From a virus: a DNA stretch of 32,058 nt. A program made the translations under genes and the position numbers. Shown piece by piece: positions 1 through 8,358 of this stretch. A model generated the notes under the pieces. That model saw only the letters and a program-made list of their open reading frames with translations, was not told where the DNA came from and ran no database searches. Each line of letters starts with the position of its first letter. Position 1 is the first letter of the stretch. The stretch is from the IMG/VR virus record IMGVR_UViG_3300044991_000781, positions 1 to 32,058 of that record; one strand, given 5' to 3'.

Positions 1-127
1 TGCTATCGTGCTGCCGTTCCATGTATTCGTTCCGCCAACTGTAAGAGTTCCGCTAACTTTTGCGCTTCCAGTCACATCGAGAGCTTCGGCCGCGCTTGTG
101 CCTCCGATAGTAACCTTAGCAGCATCG
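1..127. repeat. Direct terminal repeat, left copy (circle junction)
   Basis: These 127 bases are identical, base for base, to the last 127 bases of the window (31932-32058). The repeat lies inside an open tail-fibre reading frame that continues across the junction without a stop. The simplest reading is a circular molecule, or circularly permuted ends, whose assembly repeats one overlap. 127 is a common maximum k-mer length in short-read assemblers, so this is more likely an assembly overlap than a biological terminal repeat. Confidence 0.95.
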
Positions 128-2190
128 ACACCAGTGCCGCCTAGTGCTATCGTATTAGATGCTGAAAAATTTGATTTGTAACCAATCGCAGTCGAGTTGG
201 TTGCTGTTGCAAGTGACGATCTTCCAGCAAAATACCCAATGATTGTGTTATTTGTTCCAGATGTGATGGATACTCCAGATTCTCCGCCAATACTGGTGTT
301 ACCGCTGCCAGTATCATTGCCTAAAGTATTACTTCCAATCCCTATGTTTTGGGTGAATCCTGCACTATCGGTGATATTTCTCAGCGAGTTGTATCCAATT
401 CCTATGTTATCGCTGCCAACTTGTATTGGATAACCTGTTGCATCTCCAATCAGCATATTTCGAGAGCCAGTTGTGATCGTTCCGCCAGCGTATTGACCGA
501 GAGCTACGTTTCTAGATCCAGTCGAAACAATGCTTAAAGTGTTAGTTCCTACTGCGAAATTAGATGTTCCTGTTGTGGTAAGAGATCCAGAATTTGTTCC
601 AAGAAACATACTTGCAGACCCTGTTTCGTGATAAAATCGACTTCCGCCGCGATATATTTTCGTAGTGCTGCCAGTTAGTAAGTCGCTACTAACACTTAAA
701 TCTCCACTAAACGTCTTGTTGCCAGCTACTGTCTGGTTGCCCGTCAAAGCCACGTAGAGCGTATCTAGGTAGGTTTTGAGAAACGCCTTGAGATTTGTCC
801 CCGTAACGCGCTTGGCTGCGTTAGAATCGGCTGAATCAACGATGTTAAACGAATCGGCATCAATCGGTGTTGTCTTGCTCGATGCGCCTGCGAACTTGCT
901 TTGTATCCACGTCCAGATCGCCGTCAGCGTTGAGTGCTTGGGTGCGTCTGATGCTGCCGAGTCGAGGATAGCCACCTTGTCAGCGTCAACTGGAGTTGCT
1001 TTTGCCGTGGTGAAACCAAGATTGGTCACGGCTTGCAACTTGTTCGGTGCGGTCAGCGTTTGCGCTGCGTCATATCGAACGTATCTTGCCTCAGCGACCG
1101 ATTCGAGAATGTAGACAGGGCCAGCGGTCTGGGAGGCTGGAGAATTGCTGATGATATCTTCGCGCAGGATCGCTGGGGATTGGAGCGTGGTCCATGTGTC
1201 ACCTGTAACTGTATCGACAACTTGAACTTCGATGGTGACGTCGGCGCGGGTTGCTCCTGAGAGAATCTCAACGACGCCTGTGGTATTGAGTGAGATCGAA
1301 CCTTTTTTTCCTGTTGGAACGATCAGAGAATCAGCCGCCACAGTTAGCAGCGACACGTTGGCATAAGTCGAAAGGAAGGTGATGGTGAAGGTCGGGAATG
1401 AACCCGTGACACTGATGCCGGTTGTGTCCACATCGGTCAGCGCGATCAAGGCAGCTTGGATTTCCTCCGCTGTTGAATCCCAAGCGAGGTCGGTGGTCTC
1501 TTCGCCATCATAGGCGAGAGTATAAACGCCATCGTAAGGAATCGGATCGAAGGTCAATTTCTGGATTTCAGAAACCCCAACCGATCCAGCCCGAACGGTG
1601 GTGACGGCGGCGGCTGCAACGGGCAGATCATCGGTCAACTCGACATAAGCCGCTGGTTGGGTCTCCATGCGGATCACGACGACTTCCTGCACGGACGCCG
1701 ATCCTGTTTGAGCGACGGCGATGAATGAGGTCGATGTCGGGTATAGTGCTGTGCTGTTCGTGGTGATTGCCGTCCGAACTCCAACAGCGGTGAACACGAT
1801 GCGATAAGATCCACCTGCTGCGGATGTCACGGAGACGCCACCTGCTGAGATGATACTGGCAAGAAGATTTAGAGCTGCCGAGACTGTGGCAGCAGAAGCA
1901 TCGAAAGCCAGAGCGGTTGTGGTGTTCGCGCCATAGGTCAGTGTGAATGTGCCAGCGGTCGGGTAACTGCCAGGAGTGCCGATTGCAACGTGAACTTCTT
2001 GGTTGGTCAGATCAATGTCTGCCCAAGGTCTTTCAGCAGATCCGCTCGGCTGAACAAGTCGGCAAGTGATCGGAGTCAGGTCGCCGAATACGAAGCTCGG
2101 TGTGTTTCCGTTCTGGGTTGTGGAGTTGAAACCCGATAGGAGCTGTCCCGTCTGGGTGTTAATGATTAGATCTAAGGAACGCGCCGCCAT
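1..2190 (-). CDS. Tail fibre / receptor-binding protein, N-terminal 730 codons (gene continues at 31931-31164)
   Basis: I translated this frame by eye from the ATG at 2190 down to base 1 and found no stop. It is in register with the frame that ends at 31164 once the 127-bp overlap is collapsed, giving one 985-aa protein. Residues about 74-137 and 218-285 are two copies of a beta-rich domain of the type 'FTLTYG...TTALAFDA'. Residues about 390-480 carry 'DADKVAILDSA'-type linkers and a KTYLDTLYVALTGNQTVAG segment common in phage fibres. Residues about 520-700 are short repeats such as NVALGQYAG, NIGIGYNSL and NTIIGYFAG, which resemble the head repeats of trimeric YadA-type adhesins. The protein probably forms a trimeric fibre at the tail tip that contacts the host surface. 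It follows two distal tail genes after a 52-bp gap and has a TTGAAA element 13 nt before the ATG. The fibre call is strong; the receptor is unknown. Confidence 0.85.
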   Translation of the reverse strand, partial: MAARSLDLIINTQTGQLLSGFNSTTQNGNTPSFVFGDLTPITCRLVQPSGSAERPWADIDLTNQEVHVAIGTPGSYPTAGTFTLTYGANTTTALAFDASAATVSAALNLLASIISAGGVSVTSAAGGSYRIVFTAVGVRTAITTNSTALYPTSTSFIAVAQTGSASVQEVVVIRMETQPAAYVELTDDLPVAAAAVTTVRAGSVGVSEIQKLTFDPIPYDGVYTLAYDGEETTDLAWDSTAEEIQAALIALTDVDTTGISVTGSFPTFTITFLSTYANVSLLTVAADSLIVPTGKKGSISLNTTGVVEILSGATRADVTIEVQVVDTVTGDTWTTLQSPAILREDIISNSPASQTAGPVYILESVAEARYVRYDAAQTLTAPNKLQAVTNLGFTTAKATPVDADKVAILDSAASDAPKHSTLTAIWTWIQSKFAGASSKTTPIDADSFNIVDSADSNAAKRVTGTNLKAFLKTYLDTLYVALTGNQTVAGNKTFSGDLSVSSDLLTGSTTKIYRGGSRFYHETGSASMFLGTNSGSLTTTGTSNFAVGTNTLSIVSTGSRNVALGQYAGGTITTGSRNMLIGDATGYPIQVGSDNIGIGYNSLRNITDSAGFTQNIGIGSNTLGNDTGSGNTSIGGESGVSITSGTNNTIIGYFAGRSSLATATNSTAIGYKSNFSASNTIALGGTGVDAAKVTIGGTSAAEALDVTGSAKVSGTLTVGGTNTWNGSTIA

Positions 2191-2242
2191 ACAAAGACGA
2201 GCGTTTCAACTTTGATCTTATTGTCCATCAACGAGATAAATA

Positions 2243-2893
2243 TCAAGGAGTAGGCTCGTAAGTGGCACTTCCGCCAACTGGCCATATATCATCAACTATG
2301 TATTGTTTTAATACAGAAGCAATGTTTTCTACTGAGTCCCAACCAACGCTTGCCAATGGTATGGCGAAATTACGGGCGGTTGGGGTATTATTTTGGGGGG
2401 AATAAACTGATGGTGCATCAGTCGAAAAAATAACTTCTGGAGTTCCGCTAAAACCATCTCTTTCGCTCCAAAATGGAATACCAGATGCGCCTGTATCATT
2501 CAAAACTAATATTTGTGCAATGTCACAAAGAGCATACACGTAACCCGTAGCTGTAATTGTTAAATCATCAACCCCATCAAACTCTAATGGGAAAGCGGTA
2601 TAATTAAGAGGATCGCCAGCGTAGCCCGTGCCATTGTTGCGATAAGTCCACATATTTCCGCTCAATACCGTAATCGTATTGCCTCCATTAGCTATACATT
2701 TCCACGGGTGAGTTGGGATGGGTGGGATGGTTACAGTTTTATTTTTTTGAAGATTGATCAATGTCCCGCTGTGGGTGTGGGTGATCTGCATGTTCGGACC
2801 GCGAACCATCTGGCGATGGAGTTGATCGAGCAAGCGAGGATCACCGGGGACGCCAGCTTGAGGGAATGCGTTGCCTTTGCGGTGCGGGTTCAT
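2243..2893 (-). CDS. Hypothetical distal tail protein (216 aa)
   Basis: I do not recognise this 216-aa protein. It is rich in Thr, Asn, Gly and aromatic residues, with an apparent beta-strand pattern and no membrane segment or known catalytic motif. It sits between another unknown tail gene and the fibre, downstream of the tape measure, where siphoviruses encode distal tail, hub or fibre-adaptor proteins. The ATG at 2893 lies 3 nt after the stop of the upstream gene. A tail-tip or fibre-adaptor role is inferred from position only. Confidence 0.6.
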   Translation of the reverse strand: MNPHRKGNAFPQAGVPGDPRLLDQLHRQMVRGPNMQITHTHSGTLINLQKNKTVTIPPIPTHPWKCIANGGNTITVLSGNMWTYRNNGTGYAGDPLNYTAFPLEFDGVDDLTITATGYVYALCDIAQILVLNDTGASGIPFWSERDGFSGTPEVIFSTDAPSVYSPQNNTPTARNFAIPLASVGWDSVENIASVLKQYIVDDIWPVGGSATYEPTP

Positions 2894-2896
2894 GGT

Positions 2897-3568
2897 TTAA
2901 GGATAGAGAATGGTTGAGAATCCGTTCGGGCCGCTGCCCATGATCTGCTCGGTGACTTGGTAAAAGTTCCCGATTTGCCGGTATGGATAATCGAGAATCA
3001 AGAACTCCTTGCAATCGGATGGTTTCCTAAACCCCGGAATTGTGGTGATGCGCTTCATCCTCTTGTTGAGCAATGGCACAGTCTTCGTCCAATAAGTCCT
3101 AGAAAGTAAAGTGGCAGGTGTGAGGTAATACATCACGCCAAAAAGGTTTTTTATGGCTGGATCGAAGAATCCAAGGAATTCCCCAGTGTCCTCGTCAAAG
3201 GTCGCACCGTTGGATGGATTTTCAGATGTCCCTGCAAACGATTCAAATTGCGGATGAGATGTGATCGGTTCTTGGTTTGTGTTCGGGGTGTAACTGATGA
3301 TTGCCTCGGTTGTGTTTGCAACGAGTCCGAAATAAGAACCCGTCATCTGGATACGATCCAGAGTCAGATAGGTGATCTCGCGGTTGTAGAGTTCGCAGCG
3401 ATAATCCGTTGGGTGTGCGCTGCCCATTTGTGGGAGGTTACTAAGCCCACTGCTGTCACAAATGAAAACAACCTGACCCTCGATCGTGCCATCGTTTTTT
3501 TCAGTGAGTGAGAAACCCGGTTGGATAGCGTAACTACTGCCGAGACTGCCTTTGATTTTGATTGCCAT
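2897..3568 (-). CDS. Hypothetical distal tail / baseplate-like protein (223 aa)
   Basis: This 223-aa protein has no family I recognise. Its N-terminus (MAIKIKGSLG...) and mixed beta-type sequence fit a virion protein. It follows the tape-measure gene with a 3-nt gap, the usual position of the distal tail protein (Dit) or an equivalent hub component. There is no signal peptide and no transmembrane helix. The start at 3568 is an ATG after an AT-rich leader without a Shine-Dalgarno tract. A structural role is likely from context; the Dit assignment is a guess. Confidence 0.6.
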   Translation of the reverse strand: MAIKIKGSLGSSYAIQPGFSLTEKNDGTIEGQVVFICDSSGLSNLPQMGSAHPTDYRCELYNREITYLTLDRIQMTGSYFGLVANTTEAIISYTPNTNQEPITSHPQFESFAGTSENPSNGATFDEDTGEFLGFFDPAIKNLFGVMYYLTPATLLSRTYWTKTVPLLNKRMKRITTIPGFRKPSDCKEFLILDYPYRQIGNFYQVTEQIMGSGPNGFSTILYP

Positions 3569-3571
3569 GAT

Positions 3572-5263
3572 TTAGATTGGGTCAGGGATTTTTATGCCGC
3601 CACCTTCTGCGCGTGCAGTGTTGCGAGCGATAACTTCAAGGAGGGAGATTTGACGGTCGATTTTCTGAGTTCCTGCTGCGAGGATGTTTGCGCTGCCGCC
3701 ACCACCGATAGATGCGAGTGAGCTTGTCGAAAGTGTTGGGAGGACGTTTTCTTTTTGGTCCGCCAAAATGCCAGCAATCTCTGATCCCTTGTCACGAGCC
3801 TCCATTCGAAGGTTGATCTTGTCCTCTTCGGTTTTTGCTTTCTGGGCTTTTTTCAAAAGGTCTGACTGCTCTTTTGCGAGCATCGCGACCTTTTCCTCAT
3901 CTGTCTTGAGTCCTTCAAATTTAACGTCACGGATCTGCTTTTCCTCATCCTTGCGTAGTTCGGCGAGTTCTTCCGTTTTCTTTGCTTCCTTCTCCTTGGC
4001 TTTTTCTGCAAGGTCTTTGGCTTTTTTATTTGCTGTCTCTTGAGTTTTTTCTTGATCCTCGCGAAGTTTTTTTAGCTCCTTCTCAGTTTCAAGCATTTCC
4101 TTTTGAGCCTCTAAGGATTGGTTGCCGACTGTCTTGTAAGCCTTTTTGCGCATCTCTTCGCTTTTTGTTTCCAAAGCGAGGATTTTCTCGGCGAGTTTGA
4201 GTTCATTGAAAGCTGCGTCCTCTTTGAGTTTTGCGATTTCCTCTGCGAGTTTCTTTCTGTCTTCTTCTGTTTTTTCTGCAATTTTGGAACGCTCTTCCTC
4301 TTGCTGCGCCATTTCAGCAAGCATTTCAACATCGGCAGATGATCCCTTTTCCCCAGTCTTGCCGCCAGCCAGCGCGTAGTCCAAATCTGACACAAAACCA
4401 TAAGCGTTCTCAACAATCTGATCGAATGAGGTTTTAAAATTCTTTTTTAGATTGTTGATTCCTTGTGCTGCTCCTTGAAAATCGCCAGTAAAAAGTTTTT
4501 TCATAATTGAAGCGCTTTCCATTGAGCTATCGGCTAACAGGGAAAATGCCTCCATCCATCCGCGAATGCTGAAATTGAGCAATGCGCCAATTCCTTTTCC
4601 TAACATATCAAAGAACTGGAAAATATATCCACCAAGCACCATTGATTTTTGCTTCAAATCATCCATGCCATCACCGAATTGCTCGATGGTAGCAACTGTT
4701 GATTCTGAAAGAACGCTGGTGTTCTTCATCTGCTCTTGAAGCTCTTCAAATCCCTGAGATAAAAGAGGTATCATTTCAGCGCCAGATTTACCAAGGACCT
4801 GCATCATCTGCGCGAGGTTTTGTCCGCTGCCTTTGCCGTTATCCATCGCTTTTGCGAGGGTGAGAAGTTTGTCTTCGATCGGCATGTTCACGAAGCTAGA
4901 AACATCGATGCCGAGGGCCGCGAATGCTTCAGCCATAGATCCGCCCTGTGATGCTGCTGTGTTGGCGTTTTTTGTGACGATTGTCATCGCCTTGGCAACT
5001 CCTTCCAGATCAGAGCCGGCTTGTTGGGCGGCGGCCCCTACGCGCTGGATCGATTCAGCGGATTCACCAAAGCGAGTCGCGAGATCTGAGATGCGGCTGA
5101 AATACTCAACAACAGTTTTAAGTCCTGTGAGAATAGTTCCAACGCCAATCGCGCCGGCAAGCATTCCTTTCACGCTGCCAGCAAAAGCCTTGGTCTGTGT
5201 GCGCATGTCATCCAGCCCTTTGCGGAATGGTGTCGTGTCTGCTCCAAATACCCATTTCATCAT
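3572..5263 (-). CDS. Tail tape measure protein (563 aa)
   Basis: The N-terminal 60 residues (FGADTTPFRKGLDDM, then a Gly/Ala-rich hydrophobic stretch GMLAGAIGVGTILTGLK) are typical of phage tape-measure proteins, as is the following ARFGESAESIQ-type helical region. Residues about 200-250 are hydrophobic and may be membrane-active. Residues about 310-480 form a very long charged coiled coil rich in Lys, Glu and Ala. The protein sets tail length during assembly and is ejected with the DNA. At 563 aa it predicts a fairly short siphovirus tail. The first of two tandem ATGs (5263) overlaps the upstream TGA as ATGA, which suggests coupling to the chaperone-position gene. Confidence 0.88.
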   Translation of the reverse strand: MMKWVFGADTTPFRKGLDDMRTQTKAFAGSVKGMLAGAIGVGTILTGLKTVVEYFSRISDLATRFGESAESIQRVGAAAQQAGSDLEGVAKAMTIVTKNANTAASQGGSMAEAFAALGIDVSSFVNMPIEDKLLTLAKAMDNGKGSGQNLAQMMQVLGKSGAEMIPLLSQGFEELQEQMKNTSVLSESTVATIEQFGDGMDDLKQKSMVLGGYIFQFFDMLGKGIGALLNFSIRGWMEAFSLLADSSMESASIMKKLFTGDFQGAAQGINNLKKNFKTSFDQIVENAYGFVSDLDYALAGGKTGEKGSSADVEMLAEMAQQEEERSKIAEKTEEDRKKLAEEIAKLKEDAAFNELKLAEKILALETKSEEMRKKAYKTVGNQSLEAQKEMLETEKELKKLREDQEKTQETANKKAKDLAEKAKEKEAKKTEELAELRKDEEKQIRDVKFEGLKTDEEKVAMLAKEQSDLLKKAQKAKTEEDKINLRMEARDKGSEIAGILADQKENVLPTLSTSSLASIGGGGSANILAAGTQKIDRQISLLEVIARNTARAEGGGIKIPDPI

Positions 5264-5925
5264 ATCGAGTTTGCCTTTCCTTTAATGTTCGTTTTCCAGT
5301 GATCGAATGAGCCTTGGACAAATTCCTCTGGAAGATCTGCTTTGAAAATTTCCATTGCCTCTTCGTCGGTGAGTTCTGAGAGATCGATTTCGGAATCGTC
5401 GAGATCCGCGTCGTCCAAGAATCGGAGTTGGATGCCCTCAAGCTGGGCGAATTGAACATCCATCCAAAGAGCTTTACCGAGCGAACTATTCCACGCGTCA
5501 TGCTCATTGACGCCGCCACGATACATGAGAGAGCAAGCGAGACCAAGGCAGCGCGGACCGCTTTCGATTCCTTTGGTGACGCCCCCGGTGTTTCCTCCTC
5601 GATAGAATCGCGGTGGGCTGCATTGCATCGACATCCAAGCATAGAACTTTGATGCCTCTTCCCTGAATCTCTTTTTGTTGCGAGTTAGCTTTAGGCGCCA
5701 GAATACGTCTTTGATCGTCGGCTTGATTTGTTGCTCACCATATTTCAAGCCACAAACCCGAACCGCCAGAAGCAGATCGGGAATGCTGATGTTTGGTCCG
5801 CCAAGTGCGACAGGTGAATTGATCGACGATAAGACTAGATGATGCCAGAGAGTGAAGGTTTGCAGATTGCGGCCACAAACCTTTACTTCTGGAGCAAGAT
5901 ACGAGTGATAGAATCGATCATCCAC
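5260..5925 (-). CDS. Hypothetical protein in tail-chaperone position (221 aa)
   Basis: This 221-aa protein lies between the putative tail tube gene and the tape measure, the place usually held by tail assembly chaperones. I do not see a slippery sequence or an overlapping extension ORF that would indicate the classic programmed frameshift. The N-terminal half is basic and aromatic; the C-terminal third (about 165-200) is strongly acidic (DDADLDDSEIDLSELTDEE). The codon at 5925 is GTG, 4 nt after the preceding stop, and no better in-frame ATG is nearby. A chaperone role is inferred from position. Confidence 0.6.
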   Translation of the reverse strand: MDDRFYHSYLAPEVKVCGRNLQTFTLWHHLVLSSINSPVALGGPNISIPDLLLAVRVCGLKYGEQQIKPTIKDVFWRLKLTRNKKRFREEASKFYAWMSMQCSPPRFYRGGNTGGVTKGIESGPRCLGLACSLMYRGGVNEHDAWNSSLGKALWMDVQFAQLEGIQLRFLDDADLDDSEIDLSELTDEEAMEIFKADLPEEFVQGSFDHWKTNIKGKANSI

Positions 5926-5929
5926 TTGG

Positions 5930-6280
5930 TTAAGCGTAGCTTACGTATTCGGATTTTTTGATTGCGTAGGTCAGAGTGACAAAACCTTGGTTTTGCTCTT
6001 CGCGACCTTCTGAAATGATTTCGAATGCGACGCTGTTGTAGGTGTAGTTGGCACCGGGAACGAGAGCAGTGAATCCAGAACGGGGACGGATGGTCAATGT
6101 GCCTTCTGCGTGAAGGTCATCATATCTGCGCTCGATCTCGTTGCCGATTTCGTTTGCAGTTTCTGCGACGTTCTTGTTCGAAGAATTGAGCGACCAAGAG
6201 ATGACGGTTGCGTTGGCGACGATAGCTACGCCGCCGACGATTCCGTATAAGTGAGCTGTGCCTTTAGTGGTGAGTGCCAT
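5930..6280 (-). CDS. Putative major tail (tube) protein (116 aa)
   Basis: This 116-aa protein begins MALTTKGTAHLYG and contains a central 'EIERRYDDLHAEGTLTIRP' segment followed by beta-type sequence ending in GFVTLTYAIKKSEYV. Small beta-rich proteins between the tail-completion genes and the tape measure are usually tail tube subunits. It is short for a lambda-V-like tube but within range for small siphoviruses. The ATG at 6280 follows an AT-rich leader without a purine tract, 6 nt after the previous stop. Confidence 0.55.
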   Translation of the reverse strand: MALTTKGTAHLYGIVGGVAIVANATVISWSLNSSNKNVAETANEIGNEIERRYDDLHAEGTLTIRPRSGFTALVPGANYTYNSVAFEIISEGREEQNQGFVTLTYAIKKSEYVSYA

Positions 6281-6286
6281 AATTTT

Positions 6287-6484
6287 TTATTGTTTAGATT
6301 TGGAGACTTTTGCGGGTTGATAACCATCGATCACGACACAACCGTCCTTCGGTTCGGCTGATACAGGCACATCTTTGAAAACGAGTTTTCCATCGTCGTC
6401 GTGAAGATCTGCTTTGCCGTCTTTAGGCTCCACGTTGCGAAAGTGATGCTTGTGACCTGCTGGGTGAAAATAGACTGCGTCCAT
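6287..6484 (-). CDS. Small hypothetical virion-region protein (65 aa)
   Basis: This 65-aa hydrophilic protein is rich in His, Asp and Lys (FHPAGHKHHF near the start). I do not recognise it. It is flanked by tail genes in the same direction. The ATG at 6484 is preceded by TTGAAA 13 nt upstream, and the surrounding bases closely resemble those before the fibre gene at 2190 (both have CGTCTT(T)GTATGG over the start). That supports it as a real, separately controlled gene. Function unknown. Confidence 0.6.
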   Translation of the reverse strand: MDAVYFHPAGHKHHFRNVEPKDGKADLHDDDGKLVFKDVPVSAEPKDGCVVIDGYQPAKVSKSKQ

Positions 6485-6503
6485 ACAAGACGCTGGATTT
6501 CAA

Positions 6504-6977
6504 CTAGGCGGATCGTGAATCCAGTGGCTGGCAGACAACGCCAACAACGACATCCTCAACCCAGTCGGCTCGGTCGAACTCTGTTGGCTCAGTCCCGGCT
6601 ATGATGTCGTAGAAATAAAGGTCGGTGATAGTGCGGTTGTCTTGTCCTTGTGCGGGTGGATTAAGCGCTGCCAATATCGTTGGGACAGATCCTAGCGTGT
6701 CCTCGATAGTTTTTCTCCAGGTATCAAGTGACGTTCTGGCACTAGCGACTTCGGAATCAACACGAATCTGGAATCGAGTGGTGACAATGCGGATGCCGGT
6801 GAAGGTCGGCATGTCTGGATGTGGAACGCAATCCTCAGAATAAACGATGATGTGCGGGACACTAACGACCGATGCCTTGTCGTGTCCGGGATAGATCGTG
6901 ATGCCAGTTGTGATGATCGTCTGGAGATAAGCGGTCAGGGCTTTTTCAACTTTGCGGTGTAGGGATAAATTACTCAT
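6504..6977 (-). CDS. Putative tail terminator / minor tail protein (157 aa)
   Basis: This 157-aa protein starts with an amphipathic helix (LHRKVEKALTAYLQTII) followed by alternating strands, and contains the ordered phrase RFQIRVDSEVASARTSLDTWRKTI. That helix-then-strand layout and its place between a tail-completion-like gene and the tail tube gene fit a tail terminator (gpU-like). Identity is by context and general pattern, not a recognised motif. Its ATG overlaps the upstream TGA as ATGA at 6974-6977. Confidence 0.55.
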   Translation of the reverse strand: MSNLSLHRKVEKALTAYLQTIITTGITIYPGHDKASVVSVPHIIVYSEDCVPHPDMPTFTGIRIVTTRFQIRVDSEVASARTSLDTWRKTIEDTLGSVPTILAALNPPAQGQDNRTITDLYFYDIIAGTEPTEFDRADWVEDVVVGVVCQPLDSRSA

Positions 6978-7741
6978 CGTCTCATTAGTTTTTTGATTTT
7001 GTTGGTCTGGATTCGATCCAGTAGAGTGGTCACGTTTTTCTGGCGATTACTGACGGCGATTGACTCATCCCCTTTTTTCAGCGCGCCTGCGCCAAGATAG
7101 TTGACAAGGTTGGTCATCGTGACGGTTAGTGTTCTGCCATCACCTGTCACCGTTCCCGTGCCTGGCGCTTTCTGACGAGTTGCCCAGCCGGGTATGCCAC
7201 GAACTCCGCCGAGTTGCCGAGCTGCGGTGGCGAATCCTCCTTTTGCAAATCCAGACTTTCGAACGGTTTTGTTTGCGTAAGCTTCGACGCGGGAATAACT
7301 AGTGACAAGCAACCGACGGCTGACGTTCTTTTGTTCGGATTGTTCCTTATGAAGCTTGCCTCCGTCGAACGTGCCGATTGAGATGTGCATGTTTGGGAGG
7401 TGCTGATCGAGTATTTGCCGCGCCTTTTGATAAGCTTTGTTATTGAATGCAAAAGCGAACGGCTTGGTCATTTTCGAATCTTTGTATCTCAGCAGCGTAT
7501 AAATGACTTGAATGCTTGGATAAACCTGCGCGATCCTCGATCTGATCTTCTTCATGTGGTCCGCGTTGTCACCTGATCCCTTCCCTTTGGGATATGTGAC
7601 GTACGCAAGATCAGTGGCGAGCAAGCGCATCTGTGAAGGTAGTACTTCTTTGAGCGTCTTGCCTGTGCTTTCTGCAAGTCGATTCAACGCAAGATTGAGT
7701 TCGCGCATGGATCGCTCGTCGGCTCTTAGGTTGATGTTCAT
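6974..7741 (-). CDS. Putative minor tail / head-tail completion protein (255 aa)
   Basis: This 255-aa basic protein begins MNINLRADERSMRELNLALNRLAEST, a start resembling HK97 gp10-like tail-completion proteins (short N-terminal strand, then a helix). The central part is rich in Lys and Ser and the C-terminal part is Gly-rich. It is coupled by ATGA overlaps to both neighbours (7738-7741 and 6974-6977), so the three small genes between the capsid terminator and 6504 form one translational unit. A role in joining head and tail is likely from order. Confidence 0.55.
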   Translation of the reverse strand: MNINLRADERSMRELNLALNRLAESTGKTLKEVLPSQMRLLATDLAYVTYPKGKGSGDNADHMKKIRSRIAQVYPSIQVIYTLLRYKDSKMTKPFAFAFNNKAYQKARQILDQHLPNMHISIGTFDGGKLHKEQSEQKNVSRRLLVTSYSRVEAYANKTVRKSGFAKGGFATAARQLGGVRGIPGWATRQKAPGTGTVTGDGRTLTVTMTNLVNYLGAGALKKGDESIAVSNRQKNVTTLLDRIQTNKIKKLMRR

Positions 7742-8052
7742 CGTCCTCTTGCTTCTGGTTCTTCCACTTCGATGGTGAGTGATCCGGGGCCGTTATCGAC
7801 GCGAGTGATCTGCCATGTCAGAGATCGGCAAGTCACAGTTGCACGTCGAGCTGGGGTGGTGGTGAACGCTGCACCGGGAAAAGTGATGCGGAGACCTCGG
7901 CGGACCTCATCGCCACCCTCACCCAACATTAGCTCGGTTCCAATGTCCTCAATGACTCCCTTTTTCGTCTGCGCGCCGATGGTCACGTCCTCAGCGGAAA
8001 GCGTGGTGAGTGACGAGTTGAAAGCGGTTTTGACGAATGCGGCGATGCTCAT
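7738..8052 (-). CDS. Putative head-tail connector / head completion protein (104 aa)
   Basis: This 104-aa protein is the first gene after the capsid-region terminator. Its sequence (TTLSAEDVTIGAQTKKGVIED, then WQITRVDNGPGSLTIEVEEPEARGR) has the beta-barrel look of lambda gpFII-like head-tail connectors, and the position agrees. The ATG at 8052 is preceded by TTGAAA 13 nt upstream, like 2190, 6484 and 12173. It overlaps the next gene as ATGA. The family call is tentative. Confidence 0.55.
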   Translation of the reverse strand: MSIAAFVKTAFNSSLTTLSAEDVTIGAQTKKGVIEDIGTELMLGEGGDEVRRGLRITFPGAAFTTTPARRATVTCRSLTWQITRVDNGPGSLTIEVEEPEARGR

Positions 8053-8078
8053 ATAATTTGGCTGGTTTCAACACATAG

Positions 8079-8110
8079 AAAAAGCCAGCCACCCTTTCGA
8101 GCAGCTGGCT
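8079..8110 (-). terminator. Rho-independent terminator between capsid and tail genes
   Basis: On the minus strand the sequence reads AGCCAGC, a 14-nt loop, GCTGGCT, then a run of T (plus-strand A run at 8079-8083). A perfect 7-bp GC-rich stem followed directly by T residues is a typical intrinsic terminator. It sits downstream of the 71-aa gene that follows the capsid and 27 bp before the next start. It probably limits read-through into the tail genes and keeps capsid mRNA abundant. Confidence 0.75.
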
Positions 8111-8137
8111 TCACTATGAACAACGAACCAGAGAAAA

Positions 8138-8353
8138 TTATTTCTTCTTTCCTTTGGGCTTAATCGGTTTTTGCGCAGAGTCTTTTACGGGTTCCTTTTT
8201 CTTAGGATAGATCACCTCTTCGATCACGCTTGGTAACCGGTAGATGTAAGATTTTCCCCCAGACTTGTTGGCAAGTTCGACAGCGATTTGGCGGGCTGCG
8301 GAGGTTGTCTCCGCAGCTTTCATTTCGCCGCCGTTTTTAACCATTAAGCTCAT
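8138..8353 (-). CDS. Small basic protein next to the capsid gene (71 aa)
   Basis: This 71-aa protein follows the major capsid gene by 5 bp and ends just before the terminator at 8079-8110, so it is co-transcribed with capsid. Its C-terminus is a Lys/Pro-rich tail (YPKKKEPVKDSAQKPIKPKGKKK in part), which could bind DNA or the capsid interior. Position and size would suit a decoration, head-completion or accessory head protein. I do not recognise a family. Confidence 0.6.
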   Translation of the reverse strand: MSLMVKNGGEMKAAETTSAARQIAVELANKSGGKSYIYRLPSVIEEVIYPKKKEPVKDSAQKPIKPKGKKK

Positions 8354-8358
8354 TCAGA

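Noticed and set aside
5208-5642. Overlapping minus-strand ORF as a frameshift product of a tail chaperone pair
   Set aside because: I found no slippery heptamer linking the frames, and the ORF's content is Ser/Arg-rich out-of-frame sequence.
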